Positions 29,813-41,257 of a stretch of 64,000 nucleotides of DNA are shown piece after piece. Source of the DNA: Bipolaris cookei (Eukaryota > Ascomycota > Dothideomycetes > Pleosporales > Pleosporaceae); assembly GCA_002286855.1 (NCBI GenBank), contig NRSV01000004.1:186001-250000 (forward strand), read 5' to 3'. The notes under the pieces were generated by a model. That model was given only the letters and a program-made list of their open reading frames with translations, ran no database searches and was not told the origin of the DNA. The stretch's first letter is position 1. Each line of letters opens with the position of its first letter. Both the position numbers and the translations under genes were made by a program.

Positions 29813-30385
29813 TTTGTTGCACAGGCTCTTTCTAACACTAGATGTTGTTTTACGAATTGAAGAGCTTTATGTGAATGTTGTGTGTGGAAAAGTAGGAAAG
29901 AAAGAAATTTATCAAAAATTCCCAGTTACATAGATATAACAGTAGCGCAGAAACCCAGGAGCTATGACAGCTGTGACGTTGTTGTACCCATCAATTGGTT
30001 CTACTCCGGACTAGATGTGAAAAGTCATGACGTTTACCCGAGAGCATCTGGTGGAGCTTAGTGGTTTAGCGCAAGGGACTCCCGCCGCTAGAGGGAAGCG
30101 AGAATCTGGGGAAGGTGTGAGCTTATGTGGAGTAAGGTAAGTATACCGATGAAAATAACGATGATCTCACGTGCGGAATATCACGCTACAAACACGTGGA
30201 TTGCAAAACAGGTTGGTAAAAGCTTGTCACCGAGATTTCGCACAAGAACCACATGGCATGGAAGCTGCCGACGATGCAGGGCATTGAGATTACGCTCGAC
30301 AAAGGTATGAAATGGATGACAACTTTAGTTGCTCGTGAAAGTCGTAAAATATATGTTTCAAATGCGGGATCTATCATATGCTTAC
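29813..30385. other. Intergenic between OsmC and E1-beta genes
   Basis: Holds the promoter of the OsmC-like gene and the 3' UTR of the E1-beta gene. A tRNA-like string near 30055-30130 was examined and rejected. No gene is seen. Confidence 0.5.
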
Positions 30386-31696
30386 TTAGTAATTTAGTGT
30401 CTTCTTGATGGCGTCGTACACTCCTGATTAAATTAGCATAAGATACGTAAATGGAAATATCTGTTGACCTACTTGTAACATCCGGAATGACAAACTGCTC
30501 AAACATGAGACCTGTATGGGTAGCCCAACCCGTGACTCTCTTGACTGGAGCCTCTAGTCTTAGGAAAGCTTTTTCTTGAATGGTTGCAGCAACCTCTGCG
30601 CCAACGCCAGCATTCATCATGCTTTCGTGCACTACGACTGCTCTACCAGTCTTCTTGACACTTTCTAATACTGTTTCCCGGTCCCAAGGGTAGATGGTCC
30701 GGAGATCAATCAGCTCCACACTGCATCCGAAGTCCTTCTCAGCGGCTGTTATGGCGGCTGAACACGTGTATAGTGGGGTGCCGTAGGATATGATTGTCAG
30801 ATCCTTGCCGGTCTTGAGAACTTCAGCCTTGTCGAGAGGAAGATGGTACGCATCCACTGGAACTTGCTCAACGGCGGCACGGTAGAGTATCTTGGGTTCC
30901 ATGAAAATGACAGGGTCTTGGCATTGGATGGCCGAAAGGAGAAGGCCCTTTGCTTGCACGGGCGAGCGGGGTATTACAACGCGTAGACCAGGCGTATGCG
31001 TGAAGAGAGCTTCTGGTGATTGTGTGTGATAGCTGCGGGATGTGTTAGCATATTTTCAGGAGAAAGTTGAGTAGTGTCATACAGAGCACCGTGTCCGACA
31101 CTTCCAGTTGGCATGCGTATGACCAAACCACCACAGTTGACGCCAGTGCTACCTGATCGATATCTATACTTGGCCGCTTCATTGTGGATTTGGTCGAATG
31201 CCGGGAATACATAGTCGGCGAATTGGACTTCTGCGACAGGCTTCATGCCCTCGGCAGCGGCTCCAATGGCAAAGCCAACCAGTCCTTGCTCACTCAGTGG
31301 TGTATTGAAGACGCGCTCTGTGCCAAAATCGCCAGCCAGGTTCATTGTACACCTAAAGACACCGCCAAACTGGACATCCTCCCCAAAGACCAAAACTCCT
31401 TCATCTGTCTGCAATGCATGTCGCAGGGCCTCGTTGATGGCGGTGTACAGGTTGATGCGCTTTGTCTGGCCATTCCGTATCTCTGCAGGCAGCTCGGGGT
31501 TGGAGAGGGTCGACTTAGCAGTGTGATTGAGGATCGGGGTGGTGTCGTACTCGACAGTGCCGTTGAGGCGTGCGCCAGGTGCGGCGGCAGAGTATGGCCT
31601 GTTGGGGATGCGGGTGTGACAGCGAGGGCGAATCAGTGTTTGGCGCCGCAGCAAGTAGTGGGACAATGTACGAGGTGATGGTGTTTTTGAAGCCAT
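30386..31696 (-). CDS. Branched-chain 2-oxoacid dehydrogenase E1-beta subunit
   Basis: Exons 31696-31083, 31032-30473 and 30423-30386; introns of 50 and 49 nt; 403 residues. The Met at 31696 begins an Arg/Ser-rich mitochondrial presequence (TLSHYLLRRQTLIRPRCHTR). The mature part has NLYTAINEALRHAL, GVLVFGEDVQFGGVF, the family's FNTPLSEQGLVGFAIGAA, QFADYVFPAFDQI and GHGALYHTQSPEA (formed across intron 1), and a C-terminal transketolase domain ending VYDAIKKTLNY. With E1-alpha it decarboxylates the 2-oxo acids of leucine, isoleucine and valine in the mitochondrial matrix using thiamine diphosphate, then loads lipoyl-E2. FGGVFRCT and the overall motifs favour the branched-chain enzyme over pyruvate dehydrogenase. 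The last exon is only 38 nt. Confidence 0.9.
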
Positions 31697-31852
31697 TATC
31701 TGTCTAGGACGGAAGGCAATGCATCCACCCAACAGTGACAGCACCTGCTCGGAAAAGATACATGAATAGAGGTCATGGTGGACGCAGACAGACAGAGGAG
31801 CCGACGGTTAACTCAGCGGCTAACGGCGGCTCTCTCGACAGAGAGAACCGGC

Positions 31853-31872
31853 ACGTGATGTTTTGATCACGT
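31853..31872. promoter_or_regulatory. Spaced inverted repeat ACGTGAT-N6-ATCACGT
   Basis: Seven-base arms are separated by six bases, each arm carrying the ACGTGA core; the left arm forms a full CACGTG E-box. It lies about 160 bp upstream of the E1-beta start, a plausible dimer-binding site. Confidence 0.4.
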
Positions 31873-31890
31873 AAGTAATTGCAAGCCACA

Positions 31891-31920
31891 ATGAAGCCAC
31901 ATCGGATGAAGCCACATCGG
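31891..31920. repeat. Perfect 15-bp tandem duplication
   Basis: ATGAAGCCACATCGG is present twice in direct succession (31891-31905 and 31906-31920), followed by ATGA of a third start. It lies in the divergent promoter interval. Confidence 0.85.
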
Positions 31921-32401
31921 ATGACGCCAGCCGGCATCACTAGCCCTTGGCACACCAAAATGCCGCACCCCATGTATAAATGTACAATGACGCCGTTGGT
32001 TCCCATGCCGTTTCCACGGTGGAGACGTGACTAAGGCACGCCTCGGCTATCGTTTATCGCCATGTATGCAAGGCTGGTTCCTGCGCGTGGCCACAAACAC
32101 AGTAGCACGTAGTATTAGAGCACTCACGAAGGATGAAGGTTCGAGACGGTGCAAAGGATTTGCCGAGCAATTGGAACTTGGCTGCATACTGTAACCATGC
32201 GGAGAGATGCTCTGTTTTGTTGGGGAAAAAGCTGGGCGCTCATTCACTTGCAGCTTCTGGCTTAGTGTCAACCATACAAGCATGGGCCGACTGTGCCGCT
32301 ATTTCCGCATCGTTATTTCGCCCTCTACACCTCGCTGCTCTTATACAGACGCCGTCTGCATCTCCCCGTACCACGGTGCTTGCATTTTGCTAGCTGCCCT
32401 C

Positions 32402-34824
32402 ATGGCACTCAGCGCCTCTCGTCCTCGTGTCGCCAATGGCTCGTCTCTGCCCACCGTGCGCCTCGCCTTCATTGGCCTATGTCATGCGTTCGCGCCAATG
32501 GTCGCCGCGCTTCCCATGCCCTTTGGCGGCGCTCTCAGCGCTTTGAGGGAGGCCGACGATGATCTCCCCAAAGACACCGATGACCCTCAGCTCTGGCTGT
32601 TTTTGGGCATTGCTGTCGCGCTGGTTTTGGCCGGTGGTGTCTTCGCGGGTCTGACCATCGCGTAAGTTGGATAGAGCTCCCCCGTCGTGCGTCATTTTGC
32701 TAACAGCTCCCACCTAGCTTGATGGGCCAGGATGAAATCTACCTTCAGGTCCTTGCTTCATCTGGCGAGAAACACGAGCGTAAGAACGCGAAAAGGGTAC
32801 TCAAACTCCTCGAGCGAGGCAAGCATTGGGTCCTGGTGACGTTGCTCTTGAGTAACGTCATTACAAATGAAACGCTTCCTATCGTGCTCGACAGGTCCCT
32901 TGGCGGAGGATGGCCTGCAGTTGTTAGTTCCACTGTGCTCATCGGTATGTCTCCGCTCTATTGCTTGTCGCCCACGTCTGACACACACCAGTTATCTTCG
33001 GTGAGGTGGTACCCCAGTCGATATGCGTTCGCTACGGATTGCCCATTGGCGCCGCCATGTCTCCTATTGTCCTCGGTCTCATGTACATTATGGGAATTGT
33101 TGCCTGGCCTACAGCTAAACTCCTTGATTACCTCCTCGGCGAGGACCACGGCACCGTTTACAAGAAGGGCGGGTTGAAGACCTTGGTCAGCCTGCATCAG
33201 TCTCTCGGACTCGAGCATGAACGCCTCAATGAAGACGAGGTTACCATCATCACCGCAGTCTTGGACCTCAAGGCCAAGGCCGTGGGTAACATTATGACGC
33301 CAATGAAGGATGTCTTCACCATGTCATCTGATACTGTCCTTGATGAAAAGATGATGGATAGCATTCTCTCCGCAGGATACTCGCGCATCCCAATCCATAC
33401 TCCTGAGAACGAAAACAACTTTGTGGGCATGTTGCTTGTCAAGATGCTCATCACTTACGACCCCGAGGATGCACTGCGCGTCCGCGACTTCGCCCTCGCT
33501 ACCCTCCCGGAGACGCGCCCCGAGACAAGCTGCCTGGACATTCTCAATTTCTTCCAAGAGGGCAAATCCCACATGGTCTTGGTTTCTGAATACCCTGCTG
33601 AAGCTCGCGGTGCCGTTGGTGTCGTCACCCTCGAAGATGTCATTGAAGAGCTCATTGGCGAGTAAGTCATTGCCCACCACCGAGCATCAAGCATCAACTA
33701 ATAGAAGCAGGGAAATCATTGACGAGTCAGATGTCTTCATCGATGTCCACAAGGCCATACGCCGCATGGCACCTGCCCCACGCGCTCGTGTTCCCCGAGG
33801 AAAGATCGTCAGCGACGCCTCGCGTAAGCTCTCAGAAGCACCTGTCACCGACACCGAAACGGATGGCGAAGCAAACGGCCCTCCCGCACTACGTAACAAA
33901 CCGCTACCCGACATGCCTGACGGCCATCCAAAACCTTCTTTCATGCTGCGACGTCGTAGCAGCGGTAGCAAGGCAGCCATGTCACCCCTCCGTAGTGACG
34001 ATCCTGCCGTAATCGAGCACCTCAAGCATCTCGGACCTTCGAACGCTGCCACTCGGCCTAAACAAACGCGCATCAACACTGTCAAGATCAAACCCGGCCC
34101 GACTAACCTGACCGGCCCTGATATTCCAAAGACGATACCGGAACATAGCCAGGCATCCCATGAGCCAGCACCAACCGAGGGTGTGATTACACAAGATTCC
34201 CATGCTCCTGAAGGCGGGGTTGGTGAAGGCCTATTGTCATCAGCAGGGCGTGAAGCTAGCGATGGAGTTCACAGTGTAGCTGTGGGATATGGCACTATGG
34301 CACCAAATGGCGACCGCATGTCTTGGAGATCTGGACGATCTGGACGATCAGGACGATCAGGAGCGCGCGACCATGACCTTGAGAATGCCTCGCCCAAGAG
34401 TAAAGCAGCTGACAACGAGACTTCGCATCTTCTATCCAAGAGTGCCACCAGCGAAAACGGTCGTTCGGGAGGCCGAGGCCGATCCCGATCCGTCAGCACT
34501 ATTGCTTCCCTTCGAACGGTTCCCACACCCCCACGCAGTCCTGTTAGACGCCATACCGCTCGCAGTGGCAGCATCTCCGAGAATGTTGTCGACGTCAACG
34601 GTATCAAGAAAATTGTTCTAGAAACTACCAGTTCTAGCGATTCAGATGATAAAGCCATCAACAGCGGATCAAATGGTCAAGAGGATAGTAAGCATTCGGA
34701 AGCTGAATCCTCACATGCGGGCGGCAAGGGCGGAAACAAGAAGAGGAGAAAGAAGCGTGGTAAGAAGAAGAAGGGCGGCTCCGGAGATGGTTATGAATCA
34801 CAGCCCCTGCTTAGAGACAATTAA
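32402..34824 (+). CDS. MAM3: Mam3/CNNM-type DUF21-CBS membrane protein
   Basis: Four exons: 32402-32661, 32718-32944, 32992-33661 and 33711-34824; introns of 56, 47 and 49 nt; 756 residues. A hydrophobic N-terminus is followed by the DUF21 (CNNM transmembrane) domain with LWLFLGIAVALVLAGGVFAGLTIALMG, VLVTLLLSNVITNETLPI and FGEVVPQSICVRYG. A CBS pair follows (IMTPMKDVFTM, GYSRIPIHTPENENNFVG, VGVVTLEDVIEELIGEEI). The long C-terminal tail (about 400-756) is disordered, with Ser/Arg repeats (SGRSGRSGRSG), a basic run (KKRRKKRGKKKK) and the closing LLRDN. Yeast Mam3 is a vacuolar-membrane protein affecting metal (Mn, Mg) handling; the same is likely. Met at 32402 is chosen because the upstream frame is leader-like. 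Confidence 0.88.
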
Positions 34825-35346
34825 TCGTCTACACGTCTCTCAGGCATGTTGTTAATGCATTTTATTTTTGAACAGGAATTCTAAGCAACGTCGAGATTTC
34901 AATACTCAATCGCATTGCTCCTGGGCGAGTCGGTCGACGTGCTTCGGAGCCTTCGTCACGCCCGTCATGTAATCGAGAAATGGATGAAAATAGTTGGCAT
35001 TGTTAGGGTTCTGAGGATGCTATGTTTCTTTTTTTCCAGTTTGCGCATGTGTGGGTGTACGAATAGGTAGTGTAAATATATTTCTTTTATGGCGGAGTTT
35101 TGCATCGTGGATTCGTCAGAGAACCAATATATCCTTGTATGGTCTTGAGGTTTTTTGCTGGCTTTTTGGTGTTTGGTGATAGTGATTAGTGTGGACGACT
35201 CGAGTGATGATGTGTTGTATCAAAGCCAAACGAGTTTGTATTTGGCAATGCCATTAATACATTAAACCCTAAGATCCCTAGGCACGCAGTGATAGCGGAC
35301 TCTTCCTCTTCCATGTCCCATCCTCTTCAAACTACAAAAATGCCCA
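34825..35346. other. Convergent 3' flanks
   Basis: Lies between the 3' ends of the Mam3-like and VIT-vWA genes. T-rich with no gene or repeat seen; it should hold both 3' UTRs. Confidence 0.5.
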
Positions 35347-38300
35347 TCAAACACCCACAATAATCCCACCAGCCACCACCGCTTTGTCAAGATACGCAGC
35401 ATCAACCGTATCCTCAAGCCACGTTCTCGCCTTCTCAACAACCAACTCCCACGTCTCCTCCTCATACGCCATCTTCTTTTCCAAAAAGGCTATCACCGCA
35501 GCCGTAGCTAGATACTGTTCCGCCATCGTCACATCCAATGCTACCCCGTCATCAACAAGCTTCTGCGCCACCTTTCTCGCTTCAGCAACGTCGATGCCCA
35601 TTTTCCTGCACGGAAGACGCGAGATAGACGGCCAAGCGCCAGAGAAGGATTGCAGCGCAATCAAACTCTGGAGGAATTTTCCCGGTTCTATGGGGGATGG
35701 TGGTTCTATTATTACGTAAGTTAGTAACTTTGAACTCTTTTATGTAAGAAAGGGGGGGGGAGGGTGTGTGTGAAACGTACCAGCATTAGCTTCTTCGTCA
35801 AAAATCCCACACCCCATATCCTCATCTTCCTCTTCATCTTCCTCTTTGCATTCTTCGCCTCGATCTACCGTCTGGCTTACGGATGCGGAGGGGGCTTTGC
35901 GGTAGCAGAAGGCGCCGCTTCGCGCGCCGCCTCTCCTCATGCCACCGCAGGATGCGACACGCACGCCTGTGAAAGTGCCCATTGCGGCTCCGTTGGCGCC
36001 TGCTGGGGGAAAAATAAGTACAGGTCGTTCTTCCGGGGTTTTGAATAGAAGTCGGGAGAAGGGGGTGAGAAGTGCAGACTTACGAGCTGAGCGATTAACC
36101 ATGGCTCCCATCCGTGGCATTGAGCGCAATGTTGCGTGGAGCCGTGTCTGAGGTTGATTTACTGGAGCTTTTGATAGGATGTGTTGTTAGATTTTACAGC
36201 CAGAATTGAATGGGGCATTCGTAGACATACCCTCATCGATCACCTCCCAATCTTCTTCTTCTCCGTCTTTGCTAGCAACATCTCTGTCTATCGTTGCTTG
36301 CAGAGCTTTCTGGCGCATCTCAGCAATGGTGGTTTTATTTGCTTCAACTGCTACGAAAGAGCAGTATTTTCCTCCGACCTGGAATTCAACTCCAAGACGC
36401 ACGGCTTCGCGTCTTTGGAGCAGAGCGTACATGCTTGGATTCTTTTGCTTGATCAGCACATCCGTGTCGTTAATGGTAGCGCCTGATATCCAGCCTCGGC
36501 CTTCCTCAAGCTCTTGATTTGCTTTTCGTGCGGCGAGCTGGTGGATCATATCGTCGGCGTCTTTGCGCGACTCGACTGGGATTTCGAGCTCGAGAGGACC
36601 TTGTGGGGAGGAGCCTCTTAGGACCACACTCTTGAGTTTCAAGTGCGAGGATTCGGGCGCAATGAGCAAGTATACGGAAGTGCGATAAAAAGGGAATAGA
36701 GAAGGGCTTTTATGAGGCGTCTGCAGGAGAGCTGGGCGCTTCAGATCCGGCAGACCTGCGAAGATATCCTGTGACTTGCCTTCCTTGGGGTACTCTTCCT
36801 TAACATCAGGGTCGTAAAGTGATATAGGCTTAGTTTCAGTTTTATCACTTGAGTTCTTGGAGTCAAATTGTACGCGAAGGCCACCAGCGACAGTCTCGAC
36901 ATTACCATCTTCATATTTGATCTCCAAATGATATTCCTTGATGTGTGCAGTAAGCGCTCCCTTCAGCTGTGGAAAAAATTAGTCGCACAATTTGATATAC
37001 GAGAACATCCCACGATACTTACCATGCGAACAACTTTGCTATCCATCTTCTCGTTGTCTGTGACCATCTGAGCGAAGCCACACCCTGCCCTTGCGACACC
37101 CTCAATCAAGGCACTCGATACCCCTCCGCCAATACCCAAGGGAAAGACGCGCACGTCTCCACTCTCAGTTTCACGGGAAACATAGCTAAAAAGCTCGTCC
37201 TGAGACCATATGTCACCATCGGTGAGCAAAATAAGCTCAGTCGGGCTATCCTTGCTACGGGCTTCGAAACTTGCCTTGAGGGCGGCAAGAGTCTCTGTTC
37301 CACCAAAGTTGGCGGTGAAATTTTGAACATAACTGAGAAGAAATTAGTGAAATGCTGGTGTTGGTCTGTAAAGGAAACTTCGCGGCACAAGACTGTGTAA
37401 TTTGGACAGATCGCTGTCATGTACGTGCTCAAGTTATGATCTCAAAAAAAAGCCGGCACTTACTTGATCGCCCGCTGCAGCGTTCCCTCATCGTATATCT
37501 GGCTTTTCTCCCAAAGAAACTCATAACTCGACCCGAAAGAGCAGATGTTGAATGTACAGCCAAGAGGAATCGACTTCAAAAAGATTTTTAGTGCTGATAT
37601 GAGAGTGGCAATGTTCTTCCCTTGCATACTACCCGAGCGATCTGCGATGAGAATGATTTCTGGTTTCTGCGGCTTGAGATTGAACTTTGGTACCAATGTA
37701 GTCATCAAAGCGCGTTGATTTGGCAACGTTGGGTGTCTCTCTAGAATTGCTTGAGGAACACCAATGTCCTTTGCAACCACTTGAAGGATAAAATCATTAC
37801 TAAGTGCCGCCGTACCTAGAGCAAGAGTGGCTGAGCCTCGAGACAGTGACTGATGGTCATCGATGGCACTGCTGGATAGTGAACCAAGTGTGACTTGGAT
37901 AGGGTGGGAGGGAGAAACAATCTTTTTGATCGGGATACCCTCAGCCATGCTGATGTCCACAGTGATTGAAATCCCTTCAGAAGGTATTGGTTCTAGTGAT
38001 TCTTGTAGTTCCAAAGAATAACCTCCGTAGCGTGGAGCAATCGATGTTGGCATGGTAAAGCGCACGCCATCGACTTCGGCATCATGCTTGAGCTCCTGCA
38101 CATATTTGAGAGTGATTTTCACGGCTGCGTCATGGGGAATATTGCCGATTGTAGTTGTAAAGACATCGGCGGCATCAGGTAACTGTTCCAGCAACGCAGC
38201 ACTTTCACCTCGTTGCTTGGCCTCTTCGTAAGTCTTTTTGGCATCGGTCTTTTCCTTGACCAGACCATAAATTGTGCGCTCTCCAACTTGGCAGTAGAAA

Positions 38301-38575
38301 TCAACGACGCTGACGCCGTCGTACAATGGAAAAGCATACCTGTATGCCGAAATTTAGTCCTAGGGTAACTCAATCGCTTTTAGGGCATCGTAAAGAAAGT
38401 ACCTTATCTCATCCAACGCGTCTTTGGAGACATTGACAAAAGTTTGCGTCAGTACTGTGCGAGAAGCCGTTGACAAAATTGTTGTGTGAGCATCCAGATT
38501 GACCTGCGGCAAGTAGCTACGTCTGCGGGTCTCCGAGTTGTATATGTAGCATCCGCAAAGGTGATTCCAGGCCAT
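35347..38575 (-). CDS. VIT and vWA domain protein (seven exons)
   Basis: Exons 38575-38403, 38339-37464, 37332-37023, 36966-36231, 36167-36084, 36002-35781 and 35705-35347, total 919 codons without a break; introns 63, 131, 56, 63, 81 and 75 nt. The VIT domain covers about residues 10-135 (VNLDAHTTILSTASRTVLTQTF, YDGVSVVDF). The vWA domain starts about 285 with an intact MIDAS motif (D291-R-S293-G-S295), LILLTDGDIWSQDELF and FPLGIGGGVSSALI. The C-terminal third has a disordered insert with an acidic run (EEDEEEDED) and ends in a helical domain (AEQYLATAAVIAFLEKK) recalling the extreme C-terminus of inter-alpha-trypsin-inhibitor-like and PARP4-like proteins. No signal peptide, so probably intracellular. 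The function of fungal VIT-vWA proteins is unknown. Confidence 0.85.
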
Positions 38576-39443
38576 GATGGCTTTTGTTACTGATTATGCT
38601 ATGTACGTGTATGTGAGTTTAAAATATGATGTGAGTTCAAGACAAGAGGTGGTGGAAAAGTCTTCCTTATATGCATATCTGTAGTGGTGGTTGCCTAGTA
38701 TGTCTTGGCAACATTACCGAAAAACGCAGTTCCAACTCGGGCAATCGTCTTCCCTGCCTCACCATTGAAGGTACGTGATTCCTGGATCTCCGTTGAGCTA
38801 CAAGGGTACGATTTAATGAGTCACGAGATGAGCCAGGGCCGAAAAGTGCTGGATTGATGTTGGTCGATAAAGTGGGCCAATGAGTCAGGCCATCTACTCA
38901 ACGTCGTGTTCCTCAAGGTTCACCGGTACGTCGTTTGTCTATTTCTTCCATGCTAGCTGGCTTGATTGAATCTCTTTTAAAATGAGTCATTTTCAATCAT
39001 TTCCGGGACCTTACGCATCATATGTCAATAAGCCATTGTTTTGACAAAAAACAAAAATGTATCGTGCGTCCAGTCAATTGCTACGCAATTTTTAATTGCG
39101 TTAGAGGATGCTTACAGTTAAAATGCTCACTCCAGAAGCGACATAACTCAAGGTCCATGTCAATCGGCCAGCTGAGTTATTTGAAACAAATTGCATGCTT
39201 CATAGATGTACCGACTATCCTCAGACCGTAGTACCGCCGTTATGGCATTCAATGCACTCGTGAGCACACAGCCACCACGTGATTTGACGCTTGTCACCGA
39301 GTGAAGTACCCCTGAGTCGATGAAGAAGTATCACGGTCTGTACATGTTGTTGACATGTCACGTCTCACTGTCGCGTTCTCTAGCGGAAGGGAAGGAGCAG
39401 CCGAAGTGTCTCATCACCCGTGTTCTCAGACAACGATTGTGTC
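38576..39443. other. Divergent intergenic region
   Basis: 868 bp between the VIT-vWA gene and the membrane-protein gene. A CACGTGAT element lies near 39278. No gene, RNA or repeat is recognised. Confidence 0.45.
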
Positions 39444-40641
39444 ATGACGTCAGCCATCATCACCTACTATGAAACCTTAGATCTGTCCCCGACAATACAC
39501 AATTCTTTTGTTGCCATATATCTCTTCTCTTTATCCCGGGATGTTGCGATTGACTTTGTTATTGATAACACCATGAATATTCTAGGATACGACGCGCTGG
39601 TGTACTACACCACACCACCAAATAACTACATTGGCACCACGCTCTTTCTTTCATACATTGTCGCTGCGCTATATGCGACCTTCGCAATCACCTGGTCCCT
39701 CTATTCTCAGTATATCACCATATTTAATGGGACAACCTCGAAGAAAGATGAGAAGCTCGATGCAGCCCGAACGGTGCGGGCGCGTCACATCAAAATCTAC
39801 GCCTTTCTGGCTTCCTTGAGCTTTGCAGCTTTATCCTACAACATGCTTATGTTTCTAATTACACACTTTCTTGAATGGAGTGCAATGAAGAGCCAGAACC
39901 CGAGCAGTGTCACAATAGAGCAGCTAAAGAGATGGATGTTGCAGTCGACGCTTTTCCAGGATTTCGCGCTGGATTTAGTCAAGAACGCGCCCAATGCGGC
40001 GTGGACTGAAGCTGCCATTCTCGCAACATGGTTCTGGAATATTTACATGGCTCAAAAAGGTGAGCCTTTTCTGCCTCACTAGAGCACCTAAATTTGCTAA
40101 TTTATTTGCAGCGAGAGAACGCAAATATGACGCATCAGTGGTGCGCAATTACACCTTGTTGAGCCAGATTCTCCCGATATCCTTCACAGTCTTTCTTTTC
40201 ATCATTCAACTTCACCTTTCATCTCCAGACATTGCGCCAGCAGAAACTTCAAAAGAGTCCGCTAAGCCCAAGTCTGTGCCAAGACGTCGCAGCCCAATAG
40301 CATCGTTGCAGATACCTAATATCTTACTCAACGCATCCCTACTGGCTCTCCCAGCGCTACGATCAAACTCAATATTCATGGTTCTTCTACTGGTCACACG
40401 AGCAATATTACTTTTTCCCCACTCCGCTTTAATGAGTCTTAGAGATGCGGATGTAGTCAAGTGCATCACCGTCTCTGGTGGATTTGCAGTTGCCAGTGTA
40501 GCAACGATGAGAAGAGATTTAAGTTATGGCAGAGTCTTGGGGTCACTTGGAGATGGCGGCTATGCCATCAAAGCATTAGCATGGGATGCACTGCTTGGCT
40601 TGGTAGCCTATGCAGTATTAGGATGGGGAGGTGGCGTTTGA
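39444..40641 (+). CDS. Polytopic membrane protein of unknown function
   Basis: Exons 39444-40059 and 40112-40641 with a 52-nt intron (GTGAGC...TTTGCAG, branch TTGCTAAT), 381 residues. Roughly seven to eight hydrophobic segments are visible, among them TTLFLSYIVAALYATFAITW, IYAFLASLSFAALSYNMLMF, ISFTVFLFIIQLHLS, FMVLLLVTRAILLFP and a C-terminal ALLGLVAYAVLGWGG. The loop SSPDIAPAETSKESAKPKSVP is hydrophilic. No signal peptide is obvious and no family is recognised with certainty; the pattern (EWSAMKSQNPS loop, WNIYMAQK before the splice) looks like a conserved ascomycete protein. Met at 39444 is the first ATG; an in-frame GTG upstream is ignored. Confidence 0.7.
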
Positions 40642-41257
40642 GACGCCAACGTGCAAGATACTGGACGAATTTAACGATTTGATCTAAAACCAGAAAGGAA
40701 AAAAGTGAGTTCCTAGTTCTGGAGACATAATCTGTTAGGACCACTCGGCAGATGGGCATGTTTTCCTCAACAAACCATGCTGTACTCTGCATCGCTTGGT
40801 TTTGTGTTGCTGTCTTCTTTACGCGTCCCTGTCTGAAAAACCAAACGCGCACTATTTTCTTTCTCTCATTTCTTTACCATGGGTTTTATTAATTAAAACG
40901 ATGCTACCAGTACAAGAACACTAATAAAGTAAGAATCTGGATTCCAAGGACCAACTAGCGCTGCGAATAATCCAACTCATACATGGAAGGCAGTAAGTGG
41001 TATAACACTGATTAATCAACCTTCTTCACCTCCAAGATTAGTACTGATGAAGCTCAATCGAATAATTTTAAAGAAATACCCCCAATGAATGAATAATAAT
41101 TTGTATACCGAATTTCTCGCGGATACCCAGGTATCCTGCGCAGAGTCAAGAAAAGGGACGTTCAAAACCTGAGTCATCTCTCCTAGGGAATACCAAAATT
41201 GTCTAGACCCTTATTTCCATTCTCGCCTGTCCTTTCATTCTCATACAACCTTTTCTT
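40642..41257. other. Convergent 3' flanks
   Basis: AT-rich stretch between two convergent genes. No feature recognised. Confidence 0.5.

Larger units (their letters stand above)
31697..32401. promoter_or_regulatory. Divergent interval, E1-beta / Mam3-like genes
   Basis: The 705 bp upstream of both genes contain a spaced inverted repeat (31853-31872) and a 15-bp tandem duplication (31891-31920), annotated separately. No gene is supported. Confidence 0.45.

Noticed and set aside
30055..30130. tRNA-like string with an A-box-like segment
   Set aside because: Acceptor arms do not pair and there is no B-box; a cloverleaf cannot be formed.
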